From: Nannocystis punicea
GTDB lineage: Bacteria; Myxococcota_A; Polyangia; Nannocystales; Nannocystaceae
DNA: 64,000 nucleotides
Assembly: GCF_026965555.1 (NCBI RefSeq)
Contig: NZ_CP114040.1
Location: 11,672,001 to 11,736,000 of the forward strand
Reading direction: 5' to 3'
Below the pieces are notes generated by a model. It was not told the DNA's origin. It worked only from the letters and a program-made list of their open reading frames with translations, and made no database searches. Both the position numbers and the translations under genes were made by a program. Of the stretch, positions 45,806 through 53,188 are shown one piece after another (position 1 is the first letter of the stretch; each line of letters opens with the position of its first letter).

Positions 45806-47794
45806 GTGCGCACGCCGTTCTCGTCCACGCTCATGTTGTCGGCGGCCCTGATGCTGGCGCCAGGCTGCACACGGCCGTCCGCTTCGACCACTACTCCTGT
45901 ACCGGTCGAGCGAGCTGATGCGTCGCCATCCCCGACATCGGCGACGTGGACTCCCGACCGCGCCCGTCTGCAAGCGGACATCGCTGCGCTCGCGCGCGAC
46001 GAGTTGCGCGGCCGCTTCACCTTGAGTCCCGAGCTCGCTCAGGCCGCGGAGTACTTGGCGCAGCGGCACCGAGAGCTCGGCCTCGAGCCGGTTGCGGGCA
46101 ATTCCTTCCTGGCCGACTTTTCGATTTCCGTCGGCGTGCGCGCGAGTCAGCCTGTGAGCTTGCATCTCGTCCGCGGCGAACGGGCGACCCCGGTCGCGAG
46201 CGCCGACTTCTCGATCGCGCCGCAGACCGCCAGCGGAGAGGTGAGCGGCCCCGCGATCTTCGTCGGCTACGCGGCCGCGTCCGAGTCCACGCCCGGAGCC
46301 GACGGCGCCGAGGCCGACGCGAAGCCCTACGACGACCTCGCCGGCCTCGACCTCAAAGGAAAGATCGCCGTCGTGCTGCTCGACGCTCCGGGTCGGCCCG
46401 ACACGATGACCTTCTTTCGCAGGCTTCAGCGCGAAGCGAGCGATTTCGCGGCAGCGGCGGCGCCGCTCAAGCAGAGCGGCGATCTCGCCGGCCTGCGCGC
46501 GCTGCACGAGCGGACCCGCGGGCGGGTGATCGCCATCCTGCAGCGGTTCATGCCCGAAGCTGACCTGAAGGACATGTGGCCCCTGCCCGCCGACCCGCTC
46601 GCGGTCGAGTTCGATCTGCAGGCGCTCGTCGGCCCGGTCATGCGCGAGGCCGGCAAGCGCAAGGGCCCGCAGTTCGGCATGGGCGCGGGATCGCTGCGGA
46701 CCAAGGTCGAGCGCCTGGCCAAGGCCGGCGCCGTCGGGGTGGTGGCCCTGCGGGGGCCCCGGAGCTTCCTCGACGATCAGGAGCGCGAGGCGGACGCGTT
46801 CGCGCCGCTGCTGCGGGAGGACGGCGCCGTCGGCGAGCCGTTCGCTGTGCCGGTCGTGCAGATCAAGTGGAAGGCGGCCGACAAGCTGCTGCGCGTCGGC
46901 AAGGGCAAGCAGAAGATCTCCGCGGTGCAGGCCGCGATCGACACCAAGCTCGCGCCGCAATCAGGGGACATCCCTGGAGTCGAGCTCAGGCTGTCGGCGG
47001 TGGTCGAGCCGGTCCAGGTGCAGGTCCCCAACGTGCTGGCGATGGTCCCCGGCGGCGACCTGCGCGACGAGCTCGTGGTCCTCGGCGCGCACTACGACCA
47101 CATCGGCGCCGTCGGCCGCGGCGAGTGCGGCGAGAGCCGCAAGGGCGACGCGGTCGACGTCGTCTGCAACGGCGCCGACGACAACGCCAGCGGCACGGCG
47201 ATGCTGCTCGAGCTGGCGCGGCACTTCTCGCAGCAGCGGCCGCGGCGCACGGTGGTGTTCGCCCACTTCGCCGGCGAGGAGCTGGGCCTCCTCGGCTCCA
47301 AGGCGCTGGCGGACAAGCCGCCGTTTGCGCTCGACAAGGTCGTCGCCATGGTCAACCTCGACATGATCGGCCGACTCGGACCGAAGGGCCTGGCGATCGG
47401 CGGCATCGTCTCCTCGGACGCCTGGATGCCGCTGCTCGACAAGGTCGGCACCGCCGGCCTGTCGGTCCTCTACGAGGCCAGCGTCGCCACCCGCAGCGAC
47501 CACGCCAGCTTCTACAAGAAGAACCTGCCGGTGCTGTTCTTCTTCACCGGCACCCACGCCGACTACCACCGGCCGGGCGACCACGCCGACAAGATCAACT
47601 ACGACGGTCTGATGGCGATCGGCTCGCTCGTCCACGGGGTCGCGCGGGCGGTCGCCGACGGCCTCCCGGTGACCTACAAGGCCCCGCCCGAGGGCGGCGG
47701 CCTCGCCTCCGGCTTGCCCGGATCGAACCCCGACACCGTCGTCAAGCGGGTCCAGGGCACCTCGGCCCCGGTCACCGCCCCCGCCGCGGAGTGA
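45806..47794 (+). CDS. M28-family metallopeptidase lipoprotein
   Basis: A 662-aa predicted lipoprotein aminopeptidase. GTG at 45806 gives VRTPFSSTLMLSAALMLAPGC with lipobox APGC, then a Thr/Pro linker. A PA-like insert domain is split around residues ~120-390. The M28 zinc core follows: GAHYDHIGA (His, Asp), CNGADDNASGTAML (bridging Asp), FAGEELGLLGS (catalytic Glu-Glu), MVNLDMIGRL (Asp) and HADYHRPGDHADKIN (His). All five ligands are visible, so it should be an active two-zinc peptidase acting outside the inner membrane. It overlaps the next gene by 4 bases (GTGA). Confidence 0.93.
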   Translation: MRTPFSSTLMLSAALMLAPGCTRPSASTTTPVPVERADASPSPTSATWTPDRARLQADIAALARDELRGRFTLSPELAQAAEYLAQRHRELGLEPVAGNSFLADFSISVGVRASQPVSLHLVRGERATPVASADFSIAPQTASGEVSGPAIFVGYAAASESTPGADGAEADAKPYDDLAGLDLKGKIAVVLLDAPGRPDTMTFFRRLQREASDFAAAAAPLKQSGDLAGLRALHERTRGRVIAILQRFMPEADLKDMWPLPADPLAVEFDLQALVGPVMREAGKRKGPQFGMGAGSLRTKVERLAKAGAVGVVALRGPRSFLDDQEREADAFAPLLREDGAVGEPFAVPVVQIKWKAADKLLRVGKGKQKISAVQAAIDTKLAPQSGDIPGVELRLSAVVEPVQVQVPNVLAMVPGGDLRDELVVLGAHYDHIGAVGRGECGESRKGDAVDVVCNGADDNASGTAMLLELARHFSQQRPRRTVVFAHFAGEELGLLGSKALADKPPFALDKVVAMVNLDMIGRLGPKGLAIGGIVSSDAWMPLLDKVGTAGLSVLYEASVATRSDHASFYKKNLPVLFFFTGTHADYHRPGDHADKINYDGLMAIGSLVHGVARAVADGLPVTYKAPPEGGGLASGLPGSNPDTVVKRVQGTSAPVTAPAAE

Positions 47795-49395
47795 GTGCCG
47801 TGACCTCTGCGCCGCAGCGGGTGCGCGTCGACCTCCACCCCGACGCCCTCCTCGACCCCGACGCCCTCCGCCGCGCCGGCGCCCGCGCGGCCGGCCTGCG
47901 CGAGGCCGACGTCCGCCACGTCGCCGTCGCCCACCGCTCGATCGACGCCCGCCGCGGCCGCGTCCGCGTCCACGTCGAGCTGCTCGTGCATGTCGACAAG
48001 GACATGCCTGAAGAGCCATGTTATTTGCCACATGTCCTGCCGAACATGTCCCAAGAGCCTGCCGTGGTGATCGTCGGCGCCGGGCCGGCGGGGATGTTCT
48101 GCGCCTGGGGCCTGGCGCGCGCCGGGGTGCGGGCGGTCGTGCTCGAGCGCGGGCGCGAGGTGCGGGCGCGGCGGCACGACCTCGCCGGCCTCAGCCAGCG
48201 CGGCGAGCTCGACCCCGAGAGCAACTACTGCTTCGGCGAGGGCGGCGCGGGCACCTTCTCCGACGGCAAGCTGTACACGCGGGCGACCAAGCGCGGCCCG
48301 GTCGACCTGGTCCTGCGGGCGTTCGCCGGCTACGGCGCGCCGCCGGAGGTCCTCGTCGACGCCCGCCCGCACATCGGCACCAACCGCCTGCCGCGGGTGA
48401 TCACCGCCATGCGCGAGCACCTGATCGGCGCCGGCGTGGCGTTCCGCTTCGAGGCCCGCGCCGACGCCCTGGTCGTGCAGGGCGGCGCGGCCGCGGGCGT
48501 GCGCCTGCGCGGCGGCGAGGTCGTGCCGGCGCGCGCAGTGGTGGTCGCGCCCGGCCACTCGGCCCGCGACGTCCAGGCCTGGCTGCGCGCGGCCGGGGTC
48601 AAGCTGTCGTTCAAGCCGTTCGCGCTGGGCGTCCGCATCGAGCACCCGCAGGCGCTCATCGACCGCCTGCAGTTCGGCGCGCTCGCCGGCCACCCGGCCC
48701 TCGGCGCGGCCTCGTACCGCCTGGTCGAGCAGACCGCCGCCGGCGCGGCCTTCTCGTTCTGCATGTGCCCCGGCGGCTACATCGTCCCCGCGGCCACCGA
48801 CCCCGGCATGCAGGTCGTCAACGGCATGAGCCCGCACAGCCGCCGCGGTCGGTTCGCCAACTCGGGCCTCGTCACCGAGGTCGGCCCGCAGCACCTCGCG
48901 GCCGCCGGCCTGTCGCCCGACGATCCGCTCGCCGGCGTCGACTACCAGGCCCGCTTCGAGGCCGCGGCCTACGTCGCCGGCGGCGGGGCCTTCGTCGCCC
49001 CGGCGCAGCGCCTGGCCGACCTGGTCGCGGGCGCCGCCTCGCGCGAGCTGCCGCCCACGAGTTATCACCGCGGCCTGCAGCCGGCCCGCCTCGACCGCTT
49101 GCTCGGCCCGCTCGCGCCGCCGCTCCAAAGCGCGCTGCAGGCCCTCGGCGCGCGCATGCCGGGCTTCCTCGGCGACGACGCGATCGCCGTGGGTGTCGAG
49201 AGCCGCACCAGCTGCCCGGTCCGCATCGATCGCGACGGCGAGACGCTCGAGTCGCCGAGCACCGAGCACCTCTACCCGTGCGGCGAGGGGGCGGGTTACG
49301 CCGGCGGCATCGTCTCCGCCGCGCTCGACGGCCTCCGCGTCGCAGTAGCGATCGCGCGCCGCCTCGGCGCGCCGCACGAGCGAATTACGAGCTGA
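47791..49395 (+). CDS. COG2509-type FAD-dependent dehydrogenase
   Basis: A 534-aa flavoprotein. Residues ~1-70 are the small N-terminal domain of this family (VRVDLHPDAL, HVAVAHRSIDARRGRVRVHV). The FAD domain begins VVIVGAGPAGMFCAWGLARA, with the family signature NYCFGEGGAGTFSDGKLYTR, FKPFALGVRIEHPQ, FCMCPGGYIVPA, SRTSCPVRI and CGEGAGYAGGIVSAALDGLR. Reaction unknown; these proteins are called 'uncharacterised FAD-dependent dehydrogenases'. GTG at 47791 overlaps the peptidase stop, so expression is coupled. Between the two domains is a segment (DKDMPEEPCYLPHVLPNMSQ) encoded by a cluster of GGACATG elements. Confidence 0.88.
   Translation: MSAVTSAPQRVRVDLHPDALLDPDALRRAGARAAGLREADVRHVAVAHRSIDARRGRVRVHVELLVHVDKDMPEEPCYLPHVLPNMSQEPAVVIVGAGPAGMFCAWGLARAGVRAVVLERGREVRARRHDLAGLSQRGELDPESNYCFGEGGAGTFSDGKLYTRATKRGPVDLVLRAFAGYGAPPEVLVDARPHIGTNRLPRVITAMREHLIGAGVAFRFEARADALVVQGGAAAGVRLRGGEVVPARAVVVAPGHSARDVQAWLRAAGVKLSFKPFALGVRIEHPQALIDRLQFGALAGHPALGAASYRLVEQTAAGAAFSFCMCPGGYIVPAATDPGMQVVNGMSPHSRRGRFANSGLVTEVGPQHLAAAGLSPDDPLAGVDYQARFEAAAYVAGGGAFVAPAQRLADLVAGAASRELPPTSYHRGLQPARLDRLLGPLAPPLQSALQALGARMPGFLGDDAIAVGVESRTSCPVRIDRDGETLESPSTEHLYPCGEGAGYAGGIVSAALDGLRVAVAIARRLGAPHERITS
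47988..48054. repeat. Cluster of GGACATG-family elements at a domain boundary
   Basis: GCATGTCG, GGACATGCC (48000), CCATGTTAT, CATGTCC (48031) and CATGTCCC (48045) lie within 67 bases and are read in frame as the interdomain linker of the FAD protein. Confidence 0.6.
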
Positions 49396-49483
49396 CCTTC
49401 AGGACAGGTCGCTCGCGTCTCTCGTTCGCGTGATGTTTTTCACTCCTACACCCGGCGAGGGAGGACTGTCTTCACGCCTGCGC

Positions 49484-50695
49484 ATGCGGTTGCATGTGCG
49501 CATGCGCTCGACACGATGTCTTCCCTTGGTCCTGCTGACCGCGTGCACCGTCTATCAGGTCCCCAACGAGAGTGAGACCGACACCACCGTGGCGACCGGC
49601 GACGCCACGGGGATGACCACCACGGGCACGCCGACCGGCACCACCACCGACGAGCCCGACCCGACGACCTCGTCGACGAGCAGCACCGGCACCGGGCCCG
49701 ACCCGAGCGCCGGGCCCAGCAGCGATCCGACGGTGAGCAGCGATCCGACCACCGAGGAGCCGCCCCCGGCGGACTGCGACTACCCGACGTCGATCCAGCC
49801 GATCTTCGACCAGCGGTGCAGCTGCCACCAGAGCATGATGCCGCCCAAGGGGTTGGCCCTGAACGAGGGCACGTCGTTCGCCGCCCTGGTCGGCGTCGAC
49901 AGCATGGGCCAGCCGGGCACCCCCTACGTCGACCCGGGCAACTCCGCCGGCAGCTGGCTGGTCACGAAGATCAAGCCGATGCCGCCGGTCGGCCTGCAGA
50001 TGCCCGAGGGCGGCATGCTGGACGCCGACCAGGTCGCCCTGATCGAGACGTGGATCGACGCCGGCGCGCCCGAGGCCGGCGCGTTCGACTGCGGCGGCGG
50101 CAGCAGCGGCGAGGCCGGCTCGGTCACGATCGACGAGCAAGGCCCGGTGAACGTGGAGATCGGCGAGATGCTCGACCTCGACGTCACTGTCCTCGACGAG
50201 TTCGGCGACCCGGTCATGGGCGCGACGGTCAAGTGGCTGTCGAGCGACGAGACGGTCCTCTACGTCGACGCCAAGGGCACCCTGCTCGGCCTCAACCCCG
50301 GCACCTCCGAGGTCACCGCCGAGGTCGAGGGCGCGGTCAGCTCGCCGCTCACCGTCTCGGTCCTCAACAACCAGGCGGTCGCCGCGGCCACCTTCACCGA
50401 CGCGCTCAACACGCTCTCCACCAATTGCGGCTGCCACAAGGGCGCGATGCCCCCCGCCGGCCTGGCCTTCGACCTCGCCGCCCCCGACGTCCACGCCGCC
50501 CTGCTCGCGCCCGCGACCCAGGACGCCCAGACCAAGCGCGTCATCCCCGACCTCCCCGGCCAGAGCTACCTGTTCAAGAAGCTGACCCGCACCACGCAGA
50601 CCACCGGCGAGCAGATGCCCAAGGGCAAGGCCCCGCTCGAGGCCGAGAAGGTGCAGATCCTGTTCCGCTGGATCTTCAACGGCGCGCCGGCGTGA
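49484..50695 (+). CDS. Stalked lipoprotein with paired CxCH motifs and a Big-like domain
   Basis: A 403-aa predicted lipoprotein. Signal MRLHVRMRSTRCLPLVLLTAC with lipobox LTAC, then a Thr/Ser/Asp/Pro stalk of ~70 residues. First core: YPTSIQPIFDQRCSCHQSMM ... GLQMPEGGMLDADQVALIET, a cytochrome-c-like pattern with a distal Met. Middle: a bacterial Ig-like (Big2) domain, VTVLDEFGDPVMGATVKWLS ... LNPGTSEVTAEVEG. Second core: TLSTNCGCHKGAMPPAGLAF ... EQMPKGKAPLEAEKVQILFR. Both cores have C-x-C-H, one residue short of the heme c motif CxxCH, so heme attachment is uncertain. Start unclear (49484 or 49502); neither has a textbook ribosome site, though GGAGGA lies at 49461. Confidence 0.82.
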   Translation: MRLHVRMRSTRCLPLVLLTACTVYQVPNESETDTTVATGDATGMTTTGTPTGTTTDEPDPTTSSTSSTGTGPDPSAGPSSDPTVSSDPTTEEPPPADCDYPTSIQPIFDQRCSCHQSMMPPKGLALNEGTSFAALVGVDSMGQPGTPYVDPGNSAGSWLVTKIKPMPPVGLQMPEGGMLDADQVALIETWIDAGAPEAGAFDCGGGSSGEAGSVTIDEQGPVNVEIGEMLDLDVTVLDEFGDPVMGATVKWLSSDETVLYVDAKGTLLGLNPGTSEVTAEVEGAVSSPLTVSVLNNQAVAAATFTDALNTLSTNCGCHKGAMPPAGLAFDLAAPDVHAALLAPATQDAQTKRVIPDLPGQSYLFKKLTRTTQTTGEQMPKGKAPLEAEKVQILFRWIFNGAPA

Positions 50696-50707
50696 CGCGA
50701 GCAGACC

Positions 50708-50739
50708 TTCGGGACATGTCTCGAAAGACGTGTCCCGAA
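50708..50739 (+). terminator. GGACATG-family hairpin after the CxCH lipoprotein
   Basis: TTCGGGACATGTCT (50708-50721), loop CGAA, AGACGTGTCCCGAA (50726-50739): a 14-bp stem with one G-T pair and a stable tetraloop, 13 bases after the stop. No U run follows. Confidence 0.65.
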
Positions 50740-50795
50740 CGACAGGGCGGATCGCCGCTCGAGGCGGGCCCCGGAGTCCACGGGTCGAGGCCGGC

Positions 50796-51035
50796 ATGAG
50801 CGCCGACTTCGTCGACCTCGCCGGCGAGCGGGTACTCGCCCGCGTCACCCGCGTGGAGCACTACGGCGTCTATCTGCGACACGGAGACGCCGCGATCCTG
50901 GTCCTGATCGTGGACGTGGCGCGCGAGCCCATCGCCGATCTGCGGGCCCGGGTTCACGTCGGGGACGAGGTCGAGGTCCGGATCCTCCGGTACGTCCACC
51001 AGTACAAGCTGTTCAAGGGCAGCTTCCTGGCCTGA
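50796..51035 (+). CDS. Small S1-like OB-fold protein
   Basis: A 79-aa protein with S1-domain features: GERVLARVTRVEHYGVYLRH, then VHVGDEVEVRILRYVHQ. The pattern G-x-x-V-x-A-x-V-x-x-V-x-x-Y-G-V-Y-L and G-D-x-V-x-V-x-I matches RNA-binding S1 folds, although several surface aromatic positions differ. No other domain is present. ATG at 50796; the longer frame from 50730 would read through the preceding hairpin. Convergent with the HvfC-type gene at 51062. Confidence 0.72.
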   Translation: MSADFVDLAGERVLARVTRVEHYGVYLRHGDAAILVLIVDVAREPIADLRARVHVGDEVEVRILRYVHQYKLFKGSFLA

Positions 51036-51044
51036 CGGGATGAC

Positions 51045-51060
51045 CTGTCCGCGAGGACAG
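51045..51060. terminator. Short hairpin in a 26-base convergent gap
   Basis: CTGTCC-GCGA-GGACAG, perfect 6-bp stem with a GNRA loop, exactly between the S1-like gene stop (51035) and the HvfC-type gene stop (51062). A CCTGTCC variant of the family. Confidence 0.55.
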
Positions 51061-51061
51061 C

Positions 51062-51856
51062 TCAGGCCGCGCCGAGCAGCGCCCCGCGCTCGGCGAGGTC
51101 GGCGAAGTAGCCGGCCATCGCCGCCAGGAACTCGTCGTCGAGCGCCACGCCGAGCTCGGCGCACGCGCCCATCAAAGCGGCTTGCAGCGGCTCGCCCGCC
51201 AGCAGGCGGCTCGTCACCGCCGCAGCGCGGGGCGTCAGCTCCAACGTCTTGACCAGGTGCTCCGTGCGGTCGCGGTAGAGGAGCAGCGCCGTCGGCTCCG
51301 GCGGCGGCGGCTCCGTCTCGGTCGCGCGGTGGACCGCCCAGCCGTAGCGGCGGAGGCGGACAGTGCCGTCGAACTGCACCGGCTGGTCGAGCGCCAGCGG
51401 CTTGCCGCTCGCGGCCTCACCTCCGGCCGGGTCGTTGCCGATCTCGGCATCGGACCACTCGTGCAGCGCCAGGTCGAGCAGGAAGTCCGGCAGCGTCGCG
51501 TCGACCGCCCACCGCGGCTGCGCCCAGACCAGGAACTCGCCCGTCACCCGCCAGAAGTACGGGGCCGACGGCGCCGCCTCGGCCACGAATTGCTCGATCT
51601 CCCGGCGCAGCCGCGGCCGGCCGAGGCGCGCCGCAGTCTTCGGCAAGAAGTCGACCACCGCCGCCCGCAGCCGGCTGTGGACCATCGTGCGGTAGATCGC
51701 CAGGCGCTCGGCCGCCGCTTCCGGCAAGCCGGCCGCCAGCTCCGGCGCCACCCCGTGGCGGGCGAAGAACCCGCGGACGTCGGCCTTCACCGCCTCGGGC
51801 GCGTCGAGCTCGATCACGCTGGCGGCGAACGCCCGGATCAGCGCCTCCTCGCTCAT
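51062..51856 (-). CDS. HvfC-family RiPP maturation partner (DUF2063)
   Basis: A 264-aa protein. The N-terminal third matches DUF2063, the putative DNA-binding fold of HvfC/BufC partners: LIRAFAASVIELDAPEAVKA, ERLAIYRTMVHSRLRAAVVD, FLPKTAARLGRPRLRREIEQ and ALHEWSDAE. The C-terminal part (LLLYRDRTEHLVKTLELTPR, LDDEFLAAMAGYFADLAERG) resembles the precursor-recognition region seen in this family. Its established partner is an MNIO enzyme; here the ATG at 51856 overlaps the MNIO stop by 4 bases, which fixes the pairing. Last gene of the operon. Confidence 0.9.
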   Translation of the reverse strand: MSEEALIRAFAASVIELDAPEAVKADVRGFFARHGVAPELAAGLPEAAAERLAIYRTMVHSRLRAAVVDFLPKTAARLGRPRLRREIEQFVAEAAPSAPYFWRVTGEFLVWAQPRWAVDATLPDFLLDLALHEWSDAEIGNDPAGGEAASGKPLALDQPVQFDGTVRLRRYGWAVHRATETEPPPPEPTALLLYRDRTEHLVKTLELTPRAAAVTSRLLAGEPLQAALMGACAELGVALDDEFLAAMAGYFADLAERGALLGAA

Positions 51857-52749
51857 GCCGGGTCTCCCTGGTGCGCAGCGTGGCGGGCCAGCGCGGCCTG
51901 GTACACCGAGTCGACGCGGTCGCGCTCGGCCAGCAGCTCCTGCAGCGGCGGGATGTTCTCGTCGCGCTCGAGCAGCACCGGCAGCGCGCCTGTCCTTTCG
52001 ACCACCCACGACAGCAGCGCGTCGACCTCGCTGCGGACCGGCGCGCCGTGGGTGTCGACGATCAGGTCGCGGCGCTCGTCGTCCCAGAACTCGTGGCCGG
52101 CGATGTGCAGCTGGACCACGCGGTCGAGCGGGATCTGGGCCAGCCACTCGAGCGGGTCGAAGCCGTGGTTGGCCGCGTTGACGAACACGTTGTTGACGTC
52201 GAGCAGCAGCCCGCAGTCGGCCCGCTCGAGCACCTCGACCACGAAGGCCGCCTCGTCGAGCGGCGTCGACCCGAGCGACAGGTAGTAGCTGATGTTCTCG
52301 ACCAGCATCGGCCGCGCCAGCCGCTGCGACACCTCGCGCACGCGGGCCGCCACGCGCTTCGCCGACGCCGTCGTCCACGGCAGCGGCAGCAGGTCGTGCA
52401 GCATCTTGCCGTCGTGGCCGGAGAAGCACAGGTGGTCGGAGTGCCACGGCGGCGGCAGCTGCTCGAAGAACCCGTGCAGGCCGCTCAGGAAGTCGGCGTC
52501 GAGCGGGTCGAGCCCGCCGAGCGACAGCGACAGGCCGTGCGAGAGGATCGGGAAGCGCTCGGCGACGCGGGCCAGGCGGGCCGGGCGGCTGCCGCCGCGG
52601 GCCACGTAGTTGTCCGGCGAGATCTCCCAGAACGGCACGCGACCGTCGGCGGCCCCGCGATCGACCTCGGCGAGGAACGTGCTGCGCAGGCCGAGGCCGA
52701 CCCCGGTGGGAACCGCGGCGCGCGCGGCGATGCCTGCTCGAAAAGACAT
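51853..52749 (-). CDS. HvfB-family MNIO RiPP maturase (DUF692)
   Basis: A 298-aa TIM-barrel multinuclear non-heme iron oxidase. Metal-ligand motifs typical of MbnB/TglH/HvfB are present: LSHGLSLSLGG, HSDHLCFSG, LVENISYYLS, LLLDVNNVFVNAANHG, VQLHIAGHEFWDD, VDTHGAPVRSEV and LLERDENIPP. The family oxidises Cys side chains of small precursors to thiooxazole or oxazolone/thioamide groups that bind copper. ATG at 52749 (MSFRAGIAARA) fits; the frame upstream is noise. It follows the precursor gene by 106 bases that include a hairpin, and overlaps the HvfC gene. Confidence 0.93.
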   Translation of the reverse strand: MSFRAGIAARAAVPTGVGLGLRSTFLAEVDRGAADGRVPFWEISPDNYVARGGSRPARLARVAERFPILSHGLSLSLGGLDPLDADFLSGLHGFFEQLPPPWHSDHLCFSGHDGKMLHDLLPLPWTTASAKRVAARVREVSQRLARPMLVENISYYLSLGSTPLDEAAFVVEVLERADCGLLLDVNNVFVNAANHGFDPLEWLAQIPLDRVVQLHIAGHEFWDDERRDLIVDTHGAPVRSEVDALLSWVVERTGALPVLLERDENIPPLQELLAERDRVDSVYQAALARHAAHQGDPA

Positions 52750-52807
52750 GTCCGAAGAAACAGTATAGCAGGCCACCCGAAATGCGCCCGGCCCGGGCTC
52801 GGCGCCG

Positions 52808-52824
52808 CGCAGGCGGGGCCTGCG
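52808..52824 (-). promoter_or_regulatory. Hairpin between precursor and maturase genes
   Basis: CGCAGGC-GGG-GCCTGCG, perfect 7-bp stem, 32 bases after the precursor stop and 59 bases before the maturase start. It could act as a partial terminator that keeps precursor mRNA above maturase mRNA. Confidence 0.45.
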
Positions 52825-52855
52825 GCCGAATCCGGGCCGGTCGGGGGCGCGGGGC

Positions 52856-53128
52856 TCAGTTGGCAGCCGGCGGGGTCGCGGCCGCGCCGTCGGCCGGCGG
52901 GGTCTCGCCACCGGCGGCGGCGTCGCCCTCGCCTTCCTTCTTGGCGCTGCAGCTGCCGTCCTTGTTCGCGCCGCAGCTGCCGTCCTTGTTCGCGCCGCAG
53001 CTGCCGTCGGCCTTCTTCTCGCCCTCCGCGGGGACCTCGGTGCCCTCCGCGTTCTTCTTGCAGCCGGTGACGGCGAACGAGGCGGAGCCGAGGATGGCGA
53101 GGGTGGCGGCGATGTGCTTGACGTTCAT
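52856..53128 (-). CDS. HvfA/bufferin-like Cys-octad RiPP precursor
   Basis: A 90-aa secreted peptide with a strong site (AAGGAAG). Signal MNVKHIAATLAILGSASFAVTGC has lipobox VTGC, so it may be a lipoprotein. After KKNAEGTEVPAEGEKK come three octads, ADGSCGAN, KDGSCGAN and KDGSCSAK, with Cys44, Cys52 and Cys60 exactly eight residues apart. An acidic and then Ala/Pro/Gly tail follows. The octads correspond to the EGKCG-type motifs that MNIO enzymes modify in HvfA peptides. Next on the strand are the MNIO and DUF2063 genes, which supports the call. Predicted product: periplasmic or membrane-anchored copper-binding RiPP. It shares its scaffold with the 27130 gene. Confidence 0.88.
   Translation of the reverse strand: MNVKHIAATLAILGSASFAVTGCKKNAEGTEVPAEGEKKADGSCGANKDGSCGANKDGSCSAKKEGEGDAAAGGETPPADGAAATPPAAN
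52949..53010. repeat. 24-base tandem repeat coding the Cys octads
   Basis: Two identical 24-base units (52949-52972 and 52973-52996) and a partial third. They encode the octads, so they probably arose by recent unit duplication. Confidence 0.8.
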
Positions 53129-53149
53129 GTGGAGTGCTTCCTTTTTGCT

Positions 53150-53167
53150 CGGGTGTGGGGGCACCCG
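53150..53167 (-). promoter_or_regulatory. 5'-leader hairpin of the RiPP precursor
   Basis: CGGGTG-TGGGGG-CACCCG, 6-bp stem ending about 8 bases before the AAGGAAG site. It is similar in place to the leader stem of the related gene at 27130. Confidence 0.4.
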
Positions 53168-53188
53168 CGAGTCGCGGATCGATCTGGC

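Noticed and set aside
46570..46576. GGACATG inside the M28 peptidase gene as a family element
   Set aside because: Single word with no partner or palindrome, coding KDMW in ordinary sequence; chance is likely.
52949..53010. Tandem repeats as a mini CRISPR array
   Set aside because: Units are contiguous, without spacers, and encode the precursor's Cys octads in frame.
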